Part shown: piece by piece, positions 1 to 41,899 of the stretch
Layout of the letters: each line of letters starts with the position of its first letter
Position numbering within the stretch: position 1 is the first letter of the stretch
The notes under the pieces: generated by a model
The model's database searches: none
The model's input: only the letters and a program-made list of their open reading frames with translations
What the model was told of the DNA's origin: nothing
Translations under genes and position numbers: made by a program
Source: Podocnemis expansa
Taxonomy: Eukaryota; Chordata; Testudines; Podocnemididae
Assembly (NCBI GenBank): GCA_007922195.1
Contig: ML681971.1
Location: 21,406,042 to 21,470,041, forward strand
Length of the DNA stretch: 64,000 bases
Reading direction: 5' to 3'

Positions 1-1047
1 GGAGGCTGTGTTCATTTCGGCAGCAGGGAGTTTCTTTCATTGGCGGCCTGGTTGCTGGCTGCACTCTCACTTGTGTGCCACAATGCATTAGCGCAGTGGT
101 TTTCAAACCTAGGATCGGGACCCAGTACTGGGTCGCAGCACCCCCTGCTGCCACCACCAAAGGACTGGAATGCATTGCTCAAAGATGTAATTGGTGCGTC
201 CTGGGTATAAATGATTTTTTTTTTTCAGCTGGGTCCCAAGAAAAAAAAGTTGGAAAACCACTGCATTAGTGTGTCAGGACAAAGCAGTGGGGAACTGCTG
301 GCCTGAAGCATCAGCCTTTAAGCTTGATATAAGGAGTGTTCTTGCAGGCCAGACCTATCTGCTCTTATTATTCTTTGCTAGACATACAGGCTTTCTAAAT
401 ATCTAAGCTGCCCAGAGGGAAGGAAGTATGTGGAGAAAATAGTGTCTTTCTGAGTTGGGGACAGTGCCTTTGGTGTATGTCTGTCAAGTTGCATCTTATG
501 TGCCGCTTCTAAGCGAGCATTTCTGGGATTTCCTTAATGGTGTCATATTTAATCTTGTGAGGTCTCATTGTCAGTTTTTCATCTGCATTTATAGATCAAA
601 GTTTCATTCCTCTGTTTCTAATATTTACAAAATAGTTCTCTTATCATGTTCTTCTGTAGTGCCTTAACAAACAGTTTACTAAACACTGGGCCATCTTGCA
701 CAGACAAAATAAATAGCACTATTAGAAAACATTGATGTTAACCTGAATTCCAGGCCAGATTTCAGGTTGAATGCCTTCTGCATTTGACTTGTTAGCAGCA
801 TTCACTTCCTGTTTGTTGTGTAGTGTAGTTGTGTGCATTATTACAGTGCTGCATTCCACCCCAGGGGTGGCTGCGTTTCAGAGGTGAGTGAGATAACTGC
901 AGCAACTAATTTTTGTCAGCTCTTAGAAAACCTGCAGGATGGAAGGCGCTATGTAAATGTAAAATGCTCTTTTTCCTTTTGCAAGTGTAGCTCCTGTAAC
1001 TCATCCTTTTTCTGGTGATTATTTATTGTTCTTTCCTCTCTTCGTAG
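1..1047 (+). other. NF1 intron (legacy 12a/12b), 3' part
   Basis: Intronic sequence ending in a pyrimidine-rich tract and TAG acceptor at 1045-1047. It contains one short hAT-like element (94-263). A stretch near 930-960 ending in GGAAGGCGCTATGTAAATG resembles the tail of MIR-type SINEs but is too short to call firmly. No coding signal was seen; the small open frames here carry no recognisable protein. Confidence 0.85.
94..263. mobile_element. hAT-like non-autonomous DNA element, 170 bp
   Basis: The ends are inverted copies: CAGTGGTTTTCAAAC on the left, and on the right the reverse complement of CAGTGGTTTTCCAAC. It is flanked by 8-bp direct repeats, cattagcg (86-93) and cattagtg (264-271), differing at one base. 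CAG(T/G)GG ends with 8-bp target duplications are typical of the hAT superfamily. No transposase is encoded. Confidence 0.8.
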
Positions 1048-30616
<29,569 letters not shown>

Positions 30617-31272
30617 TAAGAAAATTATATCTTTCCCTTGCCTTATGATAACCACCACAATACCAAAATTAGCAAGTGCGTATAAGACAGATGTCCTTCT
30701 CACCAAACAATAATTTGTGCCCATATCTCAAATATGAGGTGAGAATAGACTCTTGAGGTCATGCACTTTCCTGCATCAGAAATTAATCAATACAGATTTT
30801 ATAGGCGCCCATGCCATAGTGTCCAAGTGCCTGTGAAATGTGTTTAGAGTTCGTTTTGAAAGGTTATATTTTACTTTTGGAACTGAAAAATTCTCAGTCA
30901 ATAAACATTAAATTACTCCATAATGCAGATAGATGGCACTAACACTAAATCATATCAATAACTACTTCTCTTCAGAGTTTATTGCAGAACTAAAATAGGG
31001 AGTTAAAGGTAAAATGAAGTGACAAAACATGTCATGGAATAAAATTTTGAAAAATACCATCATTTTCCATAGTGATTTAGGCACTTAGGATCTAACTCTC
31101 TTGGAAAGTCCCTGAGACTTATGCTCCCTGTTGCTTGTCACTTTCGAAAATATAATGTTTTCCTAGGTCACTTAGGTATTTTTGAAAAATTTACTCATGA
31201 TAGATAATATTGAGTTGCTTTAGGAAAGGACTTAGGATGATACAGGGTGGTTTATGTGATATATGCAGAAGT

Positions 31273-31483
31273 CAGGGGTCTCAAACTCAAATCACCATGA
31301 GGGCCGCATGAGGACTAATGCAGGGCTGCATGAGGACTAGTACGTTAGCCCGAGGGCCACACCACTGAAACCTTTTCATACAATGAATATTGCAAATATC
31401 GGTAACAATAGTGTTGTTGCGGGCCACAAGACATAGCTTTAGGGGCCACATGCGGTCCGCAGTCCACGTGTTTGAGACCCCTG
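31273..31483. mobile_element. hAT-like element, CAGGGGTCTCAAACTC family, copy 1
   Basis: The left terminus CAGGGGTCTCAAACTC and right terminus GTTTGAGACCCCTG are inverted repeats. The interior phrases GAGGGCCGCATGAGGACTA and GGGGCCACATGCGG recur in the copy at 41697-41884. No clear target duplication was found here. Confidence 0.75.
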
Positions 31484-31782
31484 GATTAAAGAGATGGGGA
31501 GTCAGTTTCTTAAATAGTGAAATAGACTACATGTTTCACAAACTATTTAACATTTGAACCCAGGACTATGAAAATTAAATTCTGGTGTTTCGTCATACTG
31601 GAACAATTCACTAAAATAATTGGTGATTTTGCTACCCTAATGTTAAAGGTTTCAAGAAACATATCTAACACAGGGTTATGCTTTTCAAATCACCAAGGCA
31701 AATATTTCACCATCATCTCAGTTTTCATTTTCTATCAGTTTTGCTAATATTAGTGAAATTATTTCAGTTTAATATTTAAAAA

Positions 31783-31925
31783 AAGGAGCTCTGTGGCACT
31801 TTCAAAGATTAACAAATTTATTTACTGCATGAGCTTCCATGGGTAAAATTTCACTTCGTCGGATGCATGAAATGGAAAACTACAGGATTAAAGGCAATAT
31901 ATAAATGCAGAGGAGGGTAAGTCAC
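31783..31925. mobile_element. Penelope-like element terminal fragment
   Basis: GGAGCTCTGTGGCACTTTC, AACAAATTTATTTACTGCA, GAGCTTCCATGGG and CGTCGGATGCATG follow the order of the PLE terminus at 62040-62125. The continuation to about 32060 may be internal PLE sequence, but I cannot confirm it. Confidence 0.6.
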
Positions 31926-32099
31926 ACGGTTAGTTGAGATTTTTTTTCAGCAAACCACTCAAGTGGTTTTGGTTTAGACAGTGTGGAACAGCAACAGTGT
32001 GTGAGAGGGAACGCAAAAGCTGTAATTGAAAATTGAGAAGGGTGATCACCTTTTTACATTACTTATTGTCAACAAAGGATTGCATATTAAGCCAAGCAT

Positions 32100-34200
32100 C
32101 AGCAAAAATGCAAATCAAATAAAATAAGTCGATCTTGGCGAACAAAAAATCGTAGCGTGAATAGCAAGTGAAACGCATGCCAGTGTCTCCTGTAGAACAG
32201 CTACAGTATTGTAAAGAGAACCTTTTCTTATGGTTATCTGTGATTATTAGGCCTAAACCTTTGGCTACGCTATTAGAATTGTGTACATTGAGCTCGTGAA
32301 GACAGATATGTAGGAAATAGGGTCATATTTGCATATTGGCTCTTGAGGACACATAAGCTTTGACACACAAAATATCTTGGAAAAACAAGTGTAATGAGAC
32401 TGATTACTGTAGCATACAAATATTTCTAATGAATTTAGAGTACAAATGCTTTTTGACAGTCAGATTTAACTTTTGCAGTAGAATGAGGACAACACAGTGC
32501 AATTTCTGCAGCATCTTCTATCTGTATTAAATATTTTGCATAGTTAGGATTGGGATGTTGTCTTGCATTCTTGAGCTTAATATGGAGTACACGTTTTTTT
32601 TAAAAGAAAAGAGCTGTTAGACTGTTTTTAAGCAGTTAATATCCTTTACATATTTATGTTTTGTTATTAACTGTACACTGTGTGTAATTTTTCTTGTATT
32701 AAGCATGCAGTGATGCAAAGTAGAATGAAGCATTTTACCAAAAAACAGACTCTCTAACACTTTTGTAAAATGACAATATTTTGTCTGTTTCCAAAATAAA
32801 ATTACTCTCAATTTTAGATAGCAATGTAAACTGATCAATGAGCTGCCTCCTTACTGTAGACGTTTAGTTAATTTTACCACAAGGTAATAATTCATACCTT
32901 ATTCCAATTTCTGTTTCTTACAGTGAATGTAAATAACAGCTTCTCAAGAGCCACTCTGAGGGCAGCCTCTAAATTTACAAGCGGATTCTGCCATTTATAT
33001 ATAAATTCCCAAAGATGTCGTCATAGGTGCTAACAAATGGTTGGCTCCCAAGTTTGCATTGCCTGAGTCCCTAATTTCCAAAGTAATAAACATAAAGAAA
33101 ATTCTGTCCAACACCCATGAAAGAAGTAATTTAAATTTTAAGGGTATTTCCTCATTCTGGAATCTGATAGTTTGTAAAATAATAATAATTAAAAAGAAAA
33201 AAAAAGACAAACCCATCTCTCCACCACTTAAGGGAAAGGCAGTGCTACATACAGTTAAAATATCTGTGAAAGTATTAAATGGCCAAATACTTTCAGAGCT
33301 AAAAGGCTGCTAGGTTTAGGGAGATTTCAGTGCAAGAAATTCATTTGGGGGATGCCACTTGAGGCCTGTTACAATTGTATGATTAAAAGTCAGGATTATT
33401 TTAGTAATACTTTGCTCTTACATTGCATTTCACATTTTAAAAAGACTTCACAAAGGCCTTTTGGTATAACTAGGCATGGTTTACACTTGCATAGAAATGA
33501 GTTGGGCTGCCTGTTCAAGCCATTTGAATGCTTGGGGAACTTCTTGGCATGACCTTAGCTAGAGAATGCTGCCTCTTTTGAACTGGGGCTTATCATATTC
33601 CCCCTGGTGTGAGTCCTCTACTGCAGAGAGGAAGCCGCTGGAGCAAATGCTAGTAAAGGTCAGCATTACTTTATGCAGGAAAAACTCAAGGCTTAAAAGG
33701 AATGATGCTGTGGAGAACTACCTTCCCATGACTCCATTCCCCCTCCAATTCCTCACCTCCACATAGCGGGTTTCCATGGAATTGAAGGGAACAGGATGAG
33801 CGAGGTCACAAAGGCTCCCCCTCTTTTAGCAGAAATCCCGTAATTTTCTGCTGTTAAGGATTTTTCTGAAATGGTCTCTAGATGGGAAGATAAAGTAACT
33901 GCCCCATCAGCAGTGTGCAGCTGTTATGAAAGCCACTTTTCATAAAGACTCTGAGTGCAGTTGCAAGACTGAATTGGAGTAGCCTTTATGGAAAGGTGGT
34001 CATGGCCTGCCACAGATTTGAGAAAACTTCTATAGGATGGCTGTGAATTTGTGTGAAAGAAAGCATCTTTCACACTGAGAGCAGTGAACTTTTTCTAAGG
34101 ATGGTATTATCAAAGCCAATGTAACCAGATGGAATTTTATTTTGTGAATAAACACATTTTCGTCCCGGGTTGAGGATGGGTCTGAACCTTCCTGGCGACT
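32100..34200 (+). other. Intronic stretch without recognised features
   Basis: A+T-rich sequence. The small open frames on both strands here have no recognisable domains. No repeat family was identified. Confidence 0.6.
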
Positions 34201-34211
34201 AGAAACTGGAA

Positions 34212-34414
34212 TTAGGGTTGTTCAACCTTTTTGGATGAGGGGCCATACTATAACTCTTTTCTCACTTGGGGCCAGTGAGCAATTTCCACCCCCTCCCCCC
34301 ATTCCTGGTCCGCACAGGCTGCACAAGTGCTTGCGATGACTTCAAGGTCAGAATAAGAGCCCTTGGCAGGCCGGATTCTGGCCTGTGGGCCACAGATTGG
34401 ACAAGCCTGATGCT
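34212..34414. mobile_element. Probable hAT-like element
   Basis: The left phrase GGGTTGTTCAACCTTTTTGG and the right phrase GGGCCACAGATTGGACAAGCC are counterparts in inverted orientation around GGGGCCA blocks, like other hAT-type copies in this window. The exact boundaries and target duplication are uncertain. Confidence 0.45.
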
Positions 34415-34669
34415 AGATGGAGTAAACTCTTTTCCTTGAGGTTGAAGGGTATGTGCTTGATTGCTTCCCCTTGTAGCAGGGCTTTTTATCTCTATGCAAC
34501 AGTTCACAGGAGAGAGGAGCTTTCAGGGAATGCAGATAGGGCAAGAGGAAAATGAGGTTGCAGAGTCAGTTTGTTCCATTTCTGTTATCATCTTTTTGTT
34601 CCTTGTGAGAGCCATTGTATTTCAGCCCCTTCCACTAGCATCAGAAGCCAGGGCCTAGTGTTGAATTCA

Positions 34670-36230
34670 CATCTACCAGACATATTTTAAACCCACTTGG
34701 TTACAACCAGCAATAAAAGACAGTTAGTCACATCTTCCTCTTCGTTCCTTTTTTTTCCCCCATCACAAATGACCTCATTTCATGTCAGGGAAAATAGATT
34801 TTTAAGTTATTTGCTCATCCACTGCAGGTGGGAAATGAGGCATGCAAATACCATAGACAGATAATCCGTTTAGCAAAGTTCATGCTATCCTGGCTGTGAC
34901 TGTGCAAAGGGACAACTCAGCTCTAAAATATATAGTACATCTTCTGTAACGTGACTTGAGACATTTTGTGTGTATTCGTCATTAGTAATGTAAGAAGAAA
35001 CCGTATCATTTGGAGGGAAAAGTTCTTTAATTCCTCGAGCTAATTGAAGTGTGTATACTTAGTTTATTGTATGACACTTTATCTTGTGTGACTGTGAAAG
35101 CTTAAAAGTAAAGGTGTTTACTTTTATTTAATAGATTAATTAATGTTATAATTCTGGGAAAGAAAGAATAGCATATTCATTCAGGCTTAAATAGCTTCAT
35201 AGTAGAAGTTTTCTGGGGACATAGTACATTGCTGTTCAACTTTTAACAAACACTGAGAGATTAAGTGTTGAGATTGTGATTTTTTTTTTGAATAGAGAGA
35301 TCTACTGGACACAAGTAATATAGTGCTTTTTCTTAGTGCAGAAGCTAAACTCATCTTAACCCTATTAGTGGCTGGCTGGCTGCCCAAAGTTAAAATGACA
35401 TGCATAGTTCCATGGGAATGCTAGCAGTTAAAGGGAAACTAACCACTGTGTTATGCCTTCTGCATGCATTTTGAGAGGTATGGTGTTGAAGGGGTACCAT
35501 CGGTGTGCTTAGGCCCAAAACATCACTTCCTTGAAGGAAAATAAATCCCACGAGACATCAAAACAGAGAGGAGGAGAGAATTTAAAACTTAAAATGTTTT
35601 AAAATGTTAATCTCTTCTTCCTTGGAGATCCCAAATATTGTTTTAGTATCTATATTTGTAAGGCATCCTTGGTGTATGCTTCTTGGGTTAACTTTTTGTT
35701 GGAGACTTACCCTGTAGGCACTCCTTTTTTTTTTTTTTTCTCCCCCCTCTTCCTGGTAATAAAACAGGGTATTGTCAGACTGAAGTATCAAAAGAGGACA
35801 TGTGTGTGAATTGATCAGCAGGTTATGTGGACTTCATGATAATGCGTTCAAGAATACTGAAGAAACCTAAAAAATGAAGAAACAGGGCTGCTAACAAAAA
35901 TCTGCAGTTTGTCACTAAAATCAGCTGCTGTTTCAGAGAAGTGGTCTCGTAATTTCTAGTAGTGCATGAAGTCCCATTTTTGCTTTTCCTCTCTTGTTCT
36001 TGGTGAACAAATGCTATTTGAGAGATGGCCACATTCTGTGGGTCACCATGCAGACTTGTTGAAGTAAAACAAGTTGTTTGCTGTTTGTTTGCTGTTTGTT
36101 GTGCAGCAGGAAATGCTTGAGTTCAGTTGTTTGTTTGGTAACTGCGGGTTCCATTGCTGAAGTTCACAAAGTTTGTCAGTATTGCAACTGAAAAAACTTA
36201 AGTCATTTGATATGCTAATAGATCCTTAGT
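34670..36230 (+). other. Intronic stretch without recognised features
   Basis: No repeat, RNA gene or coding region is recognised. A run of about 17 T lies near 35726-35742. Confidence 0.6.
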
Positions 36231-36232
36231 GT

Positions 36233-36350
36233 GGGGCTCAATCTTGTAAGCTGTAGAACATGTTATGGATTGTGTGCAGGACCCCAAACTTCAATGTAAG
36301 TTGAGGATGCTTCTTTAATGCCTACAGTGCCTGACAAGATTGGATCCTGA
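36233..36350. repeat. Short palindromic MITE, copy 2
   Basis: The left end GGGGCTCAATCTTGTAAG and the right end GACAAGATTGGATCCTGA are near-inverted. They resemble the termini of the 7174-7306 element (CCTCAATCCTGC and GGATTGGAGCC). Both are about 120-130 bp. Confidence 0.5.
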
Positions 36351-36514
36351 GTCCTTGCATGTTGAGTATCTTAAGATTTCCCTGCTAAGTGAACAATCTT
36401 AATACTATTTGAAGTGCCTTTTATGTATGGATTTGGACAAATTACTGGGAAGAGAAGTAAGCTAATTATTTGAGATGTAAAATAAGCATTGTCCAGTGGA
36501 TGATGTGAGGAACT

Positions 36515-36660
36515 TTCAAGAGGCCTAGATTCTATTCAGCTTGCAAGTCATTCAGTCTTTCGTGCTTCCCTATCTATGACTTAGGGATAACATGCTTTTG
36601 TAAAACACTTAATGATCTTTAGATAAAAGTTGCTATGCATGTGCTAAATACTACTAACCC
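36515..36660 (-). mobile_element. MIR SINE fragment, reverse orientation
   Basis: CAAGTCATTCAGTCTTTCG, then TCCCTATCTATGACTTAGGG and ATAACATG, then AAAACACTTAATGATCTTTA follow the order of an inverted MIR (AAGTCACTTAA..., CATCTGTAAAATGGG, CACTTTGAGATCC). Diverged. Confidence 0.55.
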
Positions 36661-36918
36661 TTATGAGTCATAGTGATGTACATGTGCATCTCCCCTTAAT
36701 TGTCAAGGAATATAATCCTGCTATGCCACCCAAGTCTCACTGTGACTTCACTAGAAATCTGAAGTGCCATCAAATCTGGACAAGTCAGTGATGGGCCAGG
36801 AAGAACCTAAGATTCCACAGAGAGCTATTGCACAATGTGTACCTACAGCCATTTGTTGTGCAGCAGTCATTGCACGGTTTCATTGTTCTGTGCTCTTCCA
36901 AATGAATGTATAAACTGG

Positions 36919-38000
36919 GTTCTTCTTCGAGTGATTGCTGCTGTCCATTCTGAATATAGGTGTGCGCGCGCGCCGTGTGCATGGCAAGCCGGAAATTCTT
37001 CCCTTACAGTACCCGCAGGGTCGGCTGTGGCGCCCCCTGGAGTGGTGCCGTCGCACCTCCCCATATAAGGCACAGCTGACCCACATGCCTCCTCAGTTCC
37101 TTCTTATCACCGACTGATGGTAGCTGGAGTCCCTTGCTCAGAGTAGATCCTCCTTACACCATCTTTTTCAAAGACAAGATCGCTTTGCACCCCTACCCGG
37201 CTTTTCCCCCAAGGTAGTGTCTCAGTTCCATTGCAACCAGGAGATCTGCCTTCCTGTGGTTTACCCTAAGCCACATGCCTTGGACAAAGAGCGTAGACTC
37301 CATACGCTGAACATTAGGCGTGCCCTCACCTTCTACATTGAGAGAACTAATAATTTTCACAAGACCTCACAACTATTCATAGCTGTCGCAGACAGAATGA
37401 AAGGTCAACCTGTTTCTACTCAGCTTATCTCATCATGGATAGTTGCATGTATCTCGGGGTGCTATGCCCTCGCAAAAATGTCCCCGCCGGCAGTGAAGAC
37501 CCACTCCACCAGGGCCAAGGCTACCTCAGTGGCCTTTGCGGCGAAGGTCCCCATCGTGGATATTTGCAGAGCTGCGACCTGGTCTTCGGCCCACACATTC
37601 ACAGAGCATTATGCGATTGCACAGCAGGCGAGGGAAGGCGCAGCAGTTGGTCAGGCAGTCCTCTGGTCAGTAAAGCTGTAATTCTGACCCTCCACCTCAG
37701 GTCAGGCTGGTGACTTACCTATATTCAGAACAGACAGGAGCAATCACTCGAAGAAGAGGAGGAGGTTACTTACCGGTAACTGGTGTTCTTAGAGATGTGT
37801 TGCTCCTGGCCATTCGTCTCCCTCCCACCTCCCTTCTCTGGAATGTGTCTCGTAAAGGAACTGAGGAGGCATGCGGGTCAGCTGTGCCTTATATGGGGAG
37901 CTGCGATGGCACAACTCCAGGGGGCGCACACCTATATTCAGAATTGCCAGGAGCAACACATCTCGAAGAAACACCGGTTACTGGTAAGTAACCTCCTCTT
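36919..38000 (+). mobile_element. DIRS-type tyrosine-recombinase retroelement remnant
   Basis: DIRS elements are retrotransposons that integrate with a tyrosine recombinase instead of an integrase and have inverted termini. The left end (TTCTTCTTCGAGTGATTGCTG ... CCCCATATAAGGCACAG) reappears inverted at the right (CTTATATGGGGAGC ... CAACACATCTCGAAGAA). A junction at about 37719-37800, where both end sequences abut, looks like the internal complementary region. Between them, 37217-37681 keeps the recombinase C-terminus. RT and RNase H are missing, so the copy is internally deleted. G+C content is well above that of the flanking intron. Confidence 0.75.
37217..37681 (+). pseudogene. DIRS tyrosine recombinase, C-terminal part
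   Basis: An open frame of 154 codons. The second half carries STQLISSWIVACISGCYAL, then HSTRAKATSVAFAAKVP and ICRAATWSSAHTFTEHYAI. The H-x-x-R pair and the final Tyr fit the C-terminal catalytic part of a tyrosine recombinase of DIRS type (family assignment by recall, no search run). The N-terminal part and the partner RT are gone. A second overlapping frame (37435-37713) is a shadow. Confidence 0.65.
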
Positions 38001-38649
38001 TCATAACATGCCCACGGGGGGAGCATTTGCCTATCAGGCGGTCAACAAATTTTTAGCTAAAAGATCCTAAGGTCCGGGGGTTTCAATTTTAATCTTCATA
38101 CATTGCTGCATAAAAGTTGAAAAAGGCGATCATGTGAAGTGGAATAGGAGACATTGTCAGGGTGTTTTTATTGGGAGTTGACTGGTGATTGAGGCTACAC
38201 TGAACTAGTACAACTCTAAAAGAAAAAAATAATGGCTCTTACTATTCCCTCCCTTGAGCAAGCCTGTATATTCATGCTTCAAAACTTCCTAGTATTAACC
38301 CACGTAATAAATCAGAGAATCTAATAGCTCACAGTTCTGTGATGTTTAGCAGAATCATATACGGTAGCTGTATCCGCAGTGCTAAAAATTCCTGGTTTAA
38401 ATAAATGCTACTCTTTTGTTGTAATGTGCTTTGGGGAAACAAACATACTGAAGTTTTACTAGGAGATAAAGATGCATATTTTTTAATTTAGTGGTTGTGG
38501 GAAAACACCAGTAGGCTGACAACCCTATAGATTATATTCCTCCACAGAACAGCTGGAATATGACCGGCAGATTTCTTCAACTATGCTTCTGTGTGCCTTA
38601 GTCCTCTCTCGGAAAGTCCACTTTTAGGAGTGACAAGCGTTGTTTGGTT

Positions 38650-39170
38650 TCCATTCCCATAAAAAAACAACAAGCAGTTGTGTGGCACTTTAAGACTAAC
38701 AGATTTATTTTTTGCATGAGCTTTCGTGGGAGAAGATCCCACTTCCTCAGATGCTTCGAAGATGGGTGAACTTACAGAAAGGAATGAAACTAAATGCAAG
38801 GGGGTGTAAAACATAGGATCAGGTCATAAAGTAACAGCAAATCAGAGCAGTTTACAGGCTTAAAGAATGGGAAGCCTGAAGTCAAATTACCCTTTGTAAT
38901 ATGAAAAGAACCCATAATCTCGATTGAGTCCTGCTTTCACAGAATTTAGTTTGCATATTAATTCGAGTTCAGCCGTTTCTCTTTGGAGTCTTGATGTACT
39001 GTTGGCCTTTGTGCTGACACAGCTAACAAGCTGTTTTTGCGAGCTTGTTCCCTGTAAACTAAACCGGCATTACGAGTGTGTTTATACATAGCCCACTGAG
39101 TAGAAACTTTGTCGCGCAAAAGAGTGCCCAGATCTTTTCTAGAGGTGAAAAGGCAATACACCACATTTAA
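38650..39170 (-). mobile_element. Penelope-like element fragment
   Basis: The low-coordinate end carries the PLE terminus in the orientation seen at 62040: GTGTGGCACTTTAAGACTAA, CAGATTTATTTTTTGCATG, GAGCTTTCGTGGGAG, then ACTTCCTCAGATGC. On the minus strand the remainder reads through a Lys/Asn-rich degenerate coding region that includes the 68-codon frame 38958-39164. It is broken; I cannot assign domains. Confidence 0.55.
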
Positions 39171-39400
39171 TATAAAAGTAAGAATAGGAAAAAGCAGTCA
39201 AGTACGTGTGTGTACGCACAGGCACGTGTGTTCTGCAAGCTGGTGTGATATAATTACCTGTCCTTTCATGTGTTGTTGTATTTTGTTCTTTTCTTTTTGG
39301 GATGGCTCCTTCTGTTTGCTTTAATCAGAGATGTCTGCGTTGTTCAGCCAGATAGATGATACTTGTGCTTCATCAGAACAAGCTAGCAGTTGAGACTGTC

Positions 39401-39440
39401 CCCCCCCCCCCAACACACACACACACCCCTTCATTCACAC
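39401..39440. repeat. Poly-C / (CA)n simple repeat
   Basis: A run of about a dozen C followed by ACACACACACAC and CA-rich sequence. Confidence 0.85.
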
Positions 39441-39449
39441 ACCTTGTTC

Positions 39450-41590
39450 ACACATTTAAATGAACTTATGCAGCATATGCCTAAACCAGGTTTCATCAAG
39501 TATACAAAATGGAGTACAGTGGTTAAGCAGGAGTTCCAAACTGACAATATGGAGTCTTGTTGGACATTGGTTATAATGTCTATTAAGCAGGGCTACAGAA
39601 TTATTTTACTTATGATGCTAATGGACATATATACAACATTAACATATACTTTAAAGGTAAATTCAGTTCATTATCTATTTGTATCTGTACAACTTCTCAT
39701 TACCAGGCTGGATTTCAACTGTGATCTGGAGGTAGAAGGCTGCATTTCCCATTTCTGTAGCTCTGTTCCATCAGTGTGACAATCCTGATCATTGCGTTTT
39801 GCAACAAAAATCCTGTGTGTCAGATTGAGGCCCCCAGCCCCTTGAGTTGTGCACTGTAGAGAAAGCTCAGTGGAAGACAAGACTTTATCCCTGGTGAGCA
39901 TATTGCATCATTGAGATGCAACATTTTGCAGAACGTCATTGGCCATTTTATGATAAACTGTTTGCAGCAAGTTATTCTGTTCCTCGCTAACAGAATCAGA
40001 ATCAGATACCTTGCAGAATACTGCCATGTTTCTGAGTGAGGATTTTCCAAATAATGTATTACTAGGTGACTGATAAGCAGATCTCTGTCTTTTTGAGGTT
40101 GTGTATAGCACAGTGCAATATCCATCAAACAGGAAAAAAATATTTTGGTATGTGGTTTTAAACACCATCACTTGCCCTTTGGAGTTTTATTGACTTGAAG
40201 TTTGTTTTCCCAGAAAATACTGTGTAAAATAGCTTAACCCAGCCTTTGCAAACTGAACTGTGTACCCCACCTCATCACCAGAGGGAGGTGTTTATTCTCT
40301 TCCTAACAATTCATACTTGCCATTCTAGCTATTTAAGACAATTTTTAGCACAGTATTCTTTTCTGCATCTTACCCCCACGTACTTTTCAGTTGTTAGCTA
40401 GTTTCTGTCCAAAGATTTGTTAATAATAATAATTGATCTTCAGTGCTTTCTGTGGTACACCGCTAGCTGGGGGAAGCGACAACAGCACATCAGAGTTCCT
40501 GCATCATGCAGAAGACAGCTGTGTGTCATAGCTGACTCTGATCACAGTATCCTTAATCCTAGTCTTCAAAACTGTGCATGGGGCTGGCCCCCTTTGTCTG
40601 AGGAACCCTTCATCATCACACCTTCCCGTGGTTGACTTTCCTCTTATAAGAGAGAGAACTTAATCTGCTTCTGGCCCACAAGTTCTCTCCCAGATGTCAG
40701 GGTGACCACTAGTTCCTCTAATTACATCAGCCCTCTAAGTGACAGCTCTTGAAACACCTTGTGACTGTCACTTCAGTTCCTATTTACTTGTCCCTGTTAA
40801 TCTTCTAGCATCCGGCACTGTTCCTGTTGAGACACTGTTCCTTTTTTCATGCTCAGTGCTCAGAGCTAATTTTGATGCCTCCCCACCCCTATTCTCTCCC
40901 TCTCTCTCTCTCTCTTTTTTTTTTTTTTTTTGCTTTGAAATGTTGCATATTCTTTTACTATTCTCTGTTTCCATTTGACTTTGTAGGTTTTCTTCATTCA
41001 TAGGCTCTCTGCCGATCTTCAATTAGGCATTAGCAAAGTAAAAAGATGAATTTTGCTTTCACAATTTTACCTCTGTTATTCCCATGTTAATGCTGTGGTG
41101 GTGCTGTTCTTGGAGCAGTGAGGTGTAGCATGTTGATTCAGCAGGCTTTGATCTTACCTGTACAGAAAGACCACATGCTTGACAAAGGTGCAAAGCCAGG
41201 TTCATTGTCAAGAAAGCACAGTGCTAGTGCTGCATCGGAGCTAGAGGTACAAGGTCACACGCATGTCTGCAGTAAGGTGCCGGCACAGTCAACATAAGAG
41301 TGTCCCAGAGGCCAAGACCAAGGTGTCACTCCCTTCACTTCCCTTTTATTCATTAATACAAAGAAGTTGGTGTATTACATTTTATAGGCTGCCCATTATG
41401 CTGTTCCTTGAACTTCCCAATTCAAACAAAACATCCTCATCCATTATCCTCTCACTCCATCCTTATCTTATGAGAGTTTGAAGTGTTTCTTTACTAGTGG
41501 TTGAGAATTTCTATGTGTAGTTACCTGGGAGCTCTTGCTCCATCCTTGCAAGTCACGAGTGTGCTTTCTAGGCCAAAAAGAACGCGGCAT
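39450..41590 (+). other. Intronic stretch with simple repeats only
   Basis: Apart from a (CT)n followed by a T run at about 40897-40931, I recognise nothing. Open frames on both strands look like chance. Confidence 0.6.
40897..40931. repeat. (CT)n and poly-T simple repeat
   Basis: About nine CT units directly followed by about 17 T. Confidence 0.85.
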
Positions 41591-41602
41591 GGTGTGTTAC
41601 AA

Positions 41603-41641
41603 ACAAGGAGTTCTGTGGCACTTAAAGACTAACAAAGTTTT
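41603..41641. mobile_element. Penelope-like terminus, very short fragment
   Basis: AAGGAGTTCTGTGGCACTTA followed by AAGACTAACAAAG is the outermost part of the PLE terminus found elsewhere in the window. Confidence 0.6.
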
Positions 41642-41696
41642 TGCCTGCCCCTTTGGATATTCTGCCAAGGATAGGCCACTTTGGTTCATCCTAGCA

Positions 41697-41884
41697 CAGG
41701 GGTCTCAAATTCAAATCACCACGAGGGCCCCATGAGGACTAGGACGTTAGCCCAAGGGCTGCAGCACTGAAACCTTTTCATATAACACTATTACAAATAT
41801 CAGTAACCGTAGTGGTGTTATGGGTGGCAAGAAACAGCTTTAGGGGCCACATGCGGCCCGCGGGCTGTGTGTTTGAGACCCTGG
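41697..41884. mobile_element. hAT-like element, CAGGGGTCTCAAA family, copy 2
   Basis: The left end is CAGGGGTCTCAAATTC and the right end GTTTGAGACCCTGG. It is flanked by a perfect 8-bp duplication, tcctagca, at 41689-41696 and 41885-41892. It is similar over its length to 31273-31483. The perfect duplication suggests a younger insertion than the other hAT copies here. Confidence 0.85.
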
Positions 41885-41899
41885 TCCTAGCAGCTATGC

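Noticed and set aside
37435..37713. 92-codon frame overlapping the DIRS recombinase remnant
   Set aside because: Alternate-frame shadow of 37217-37681.
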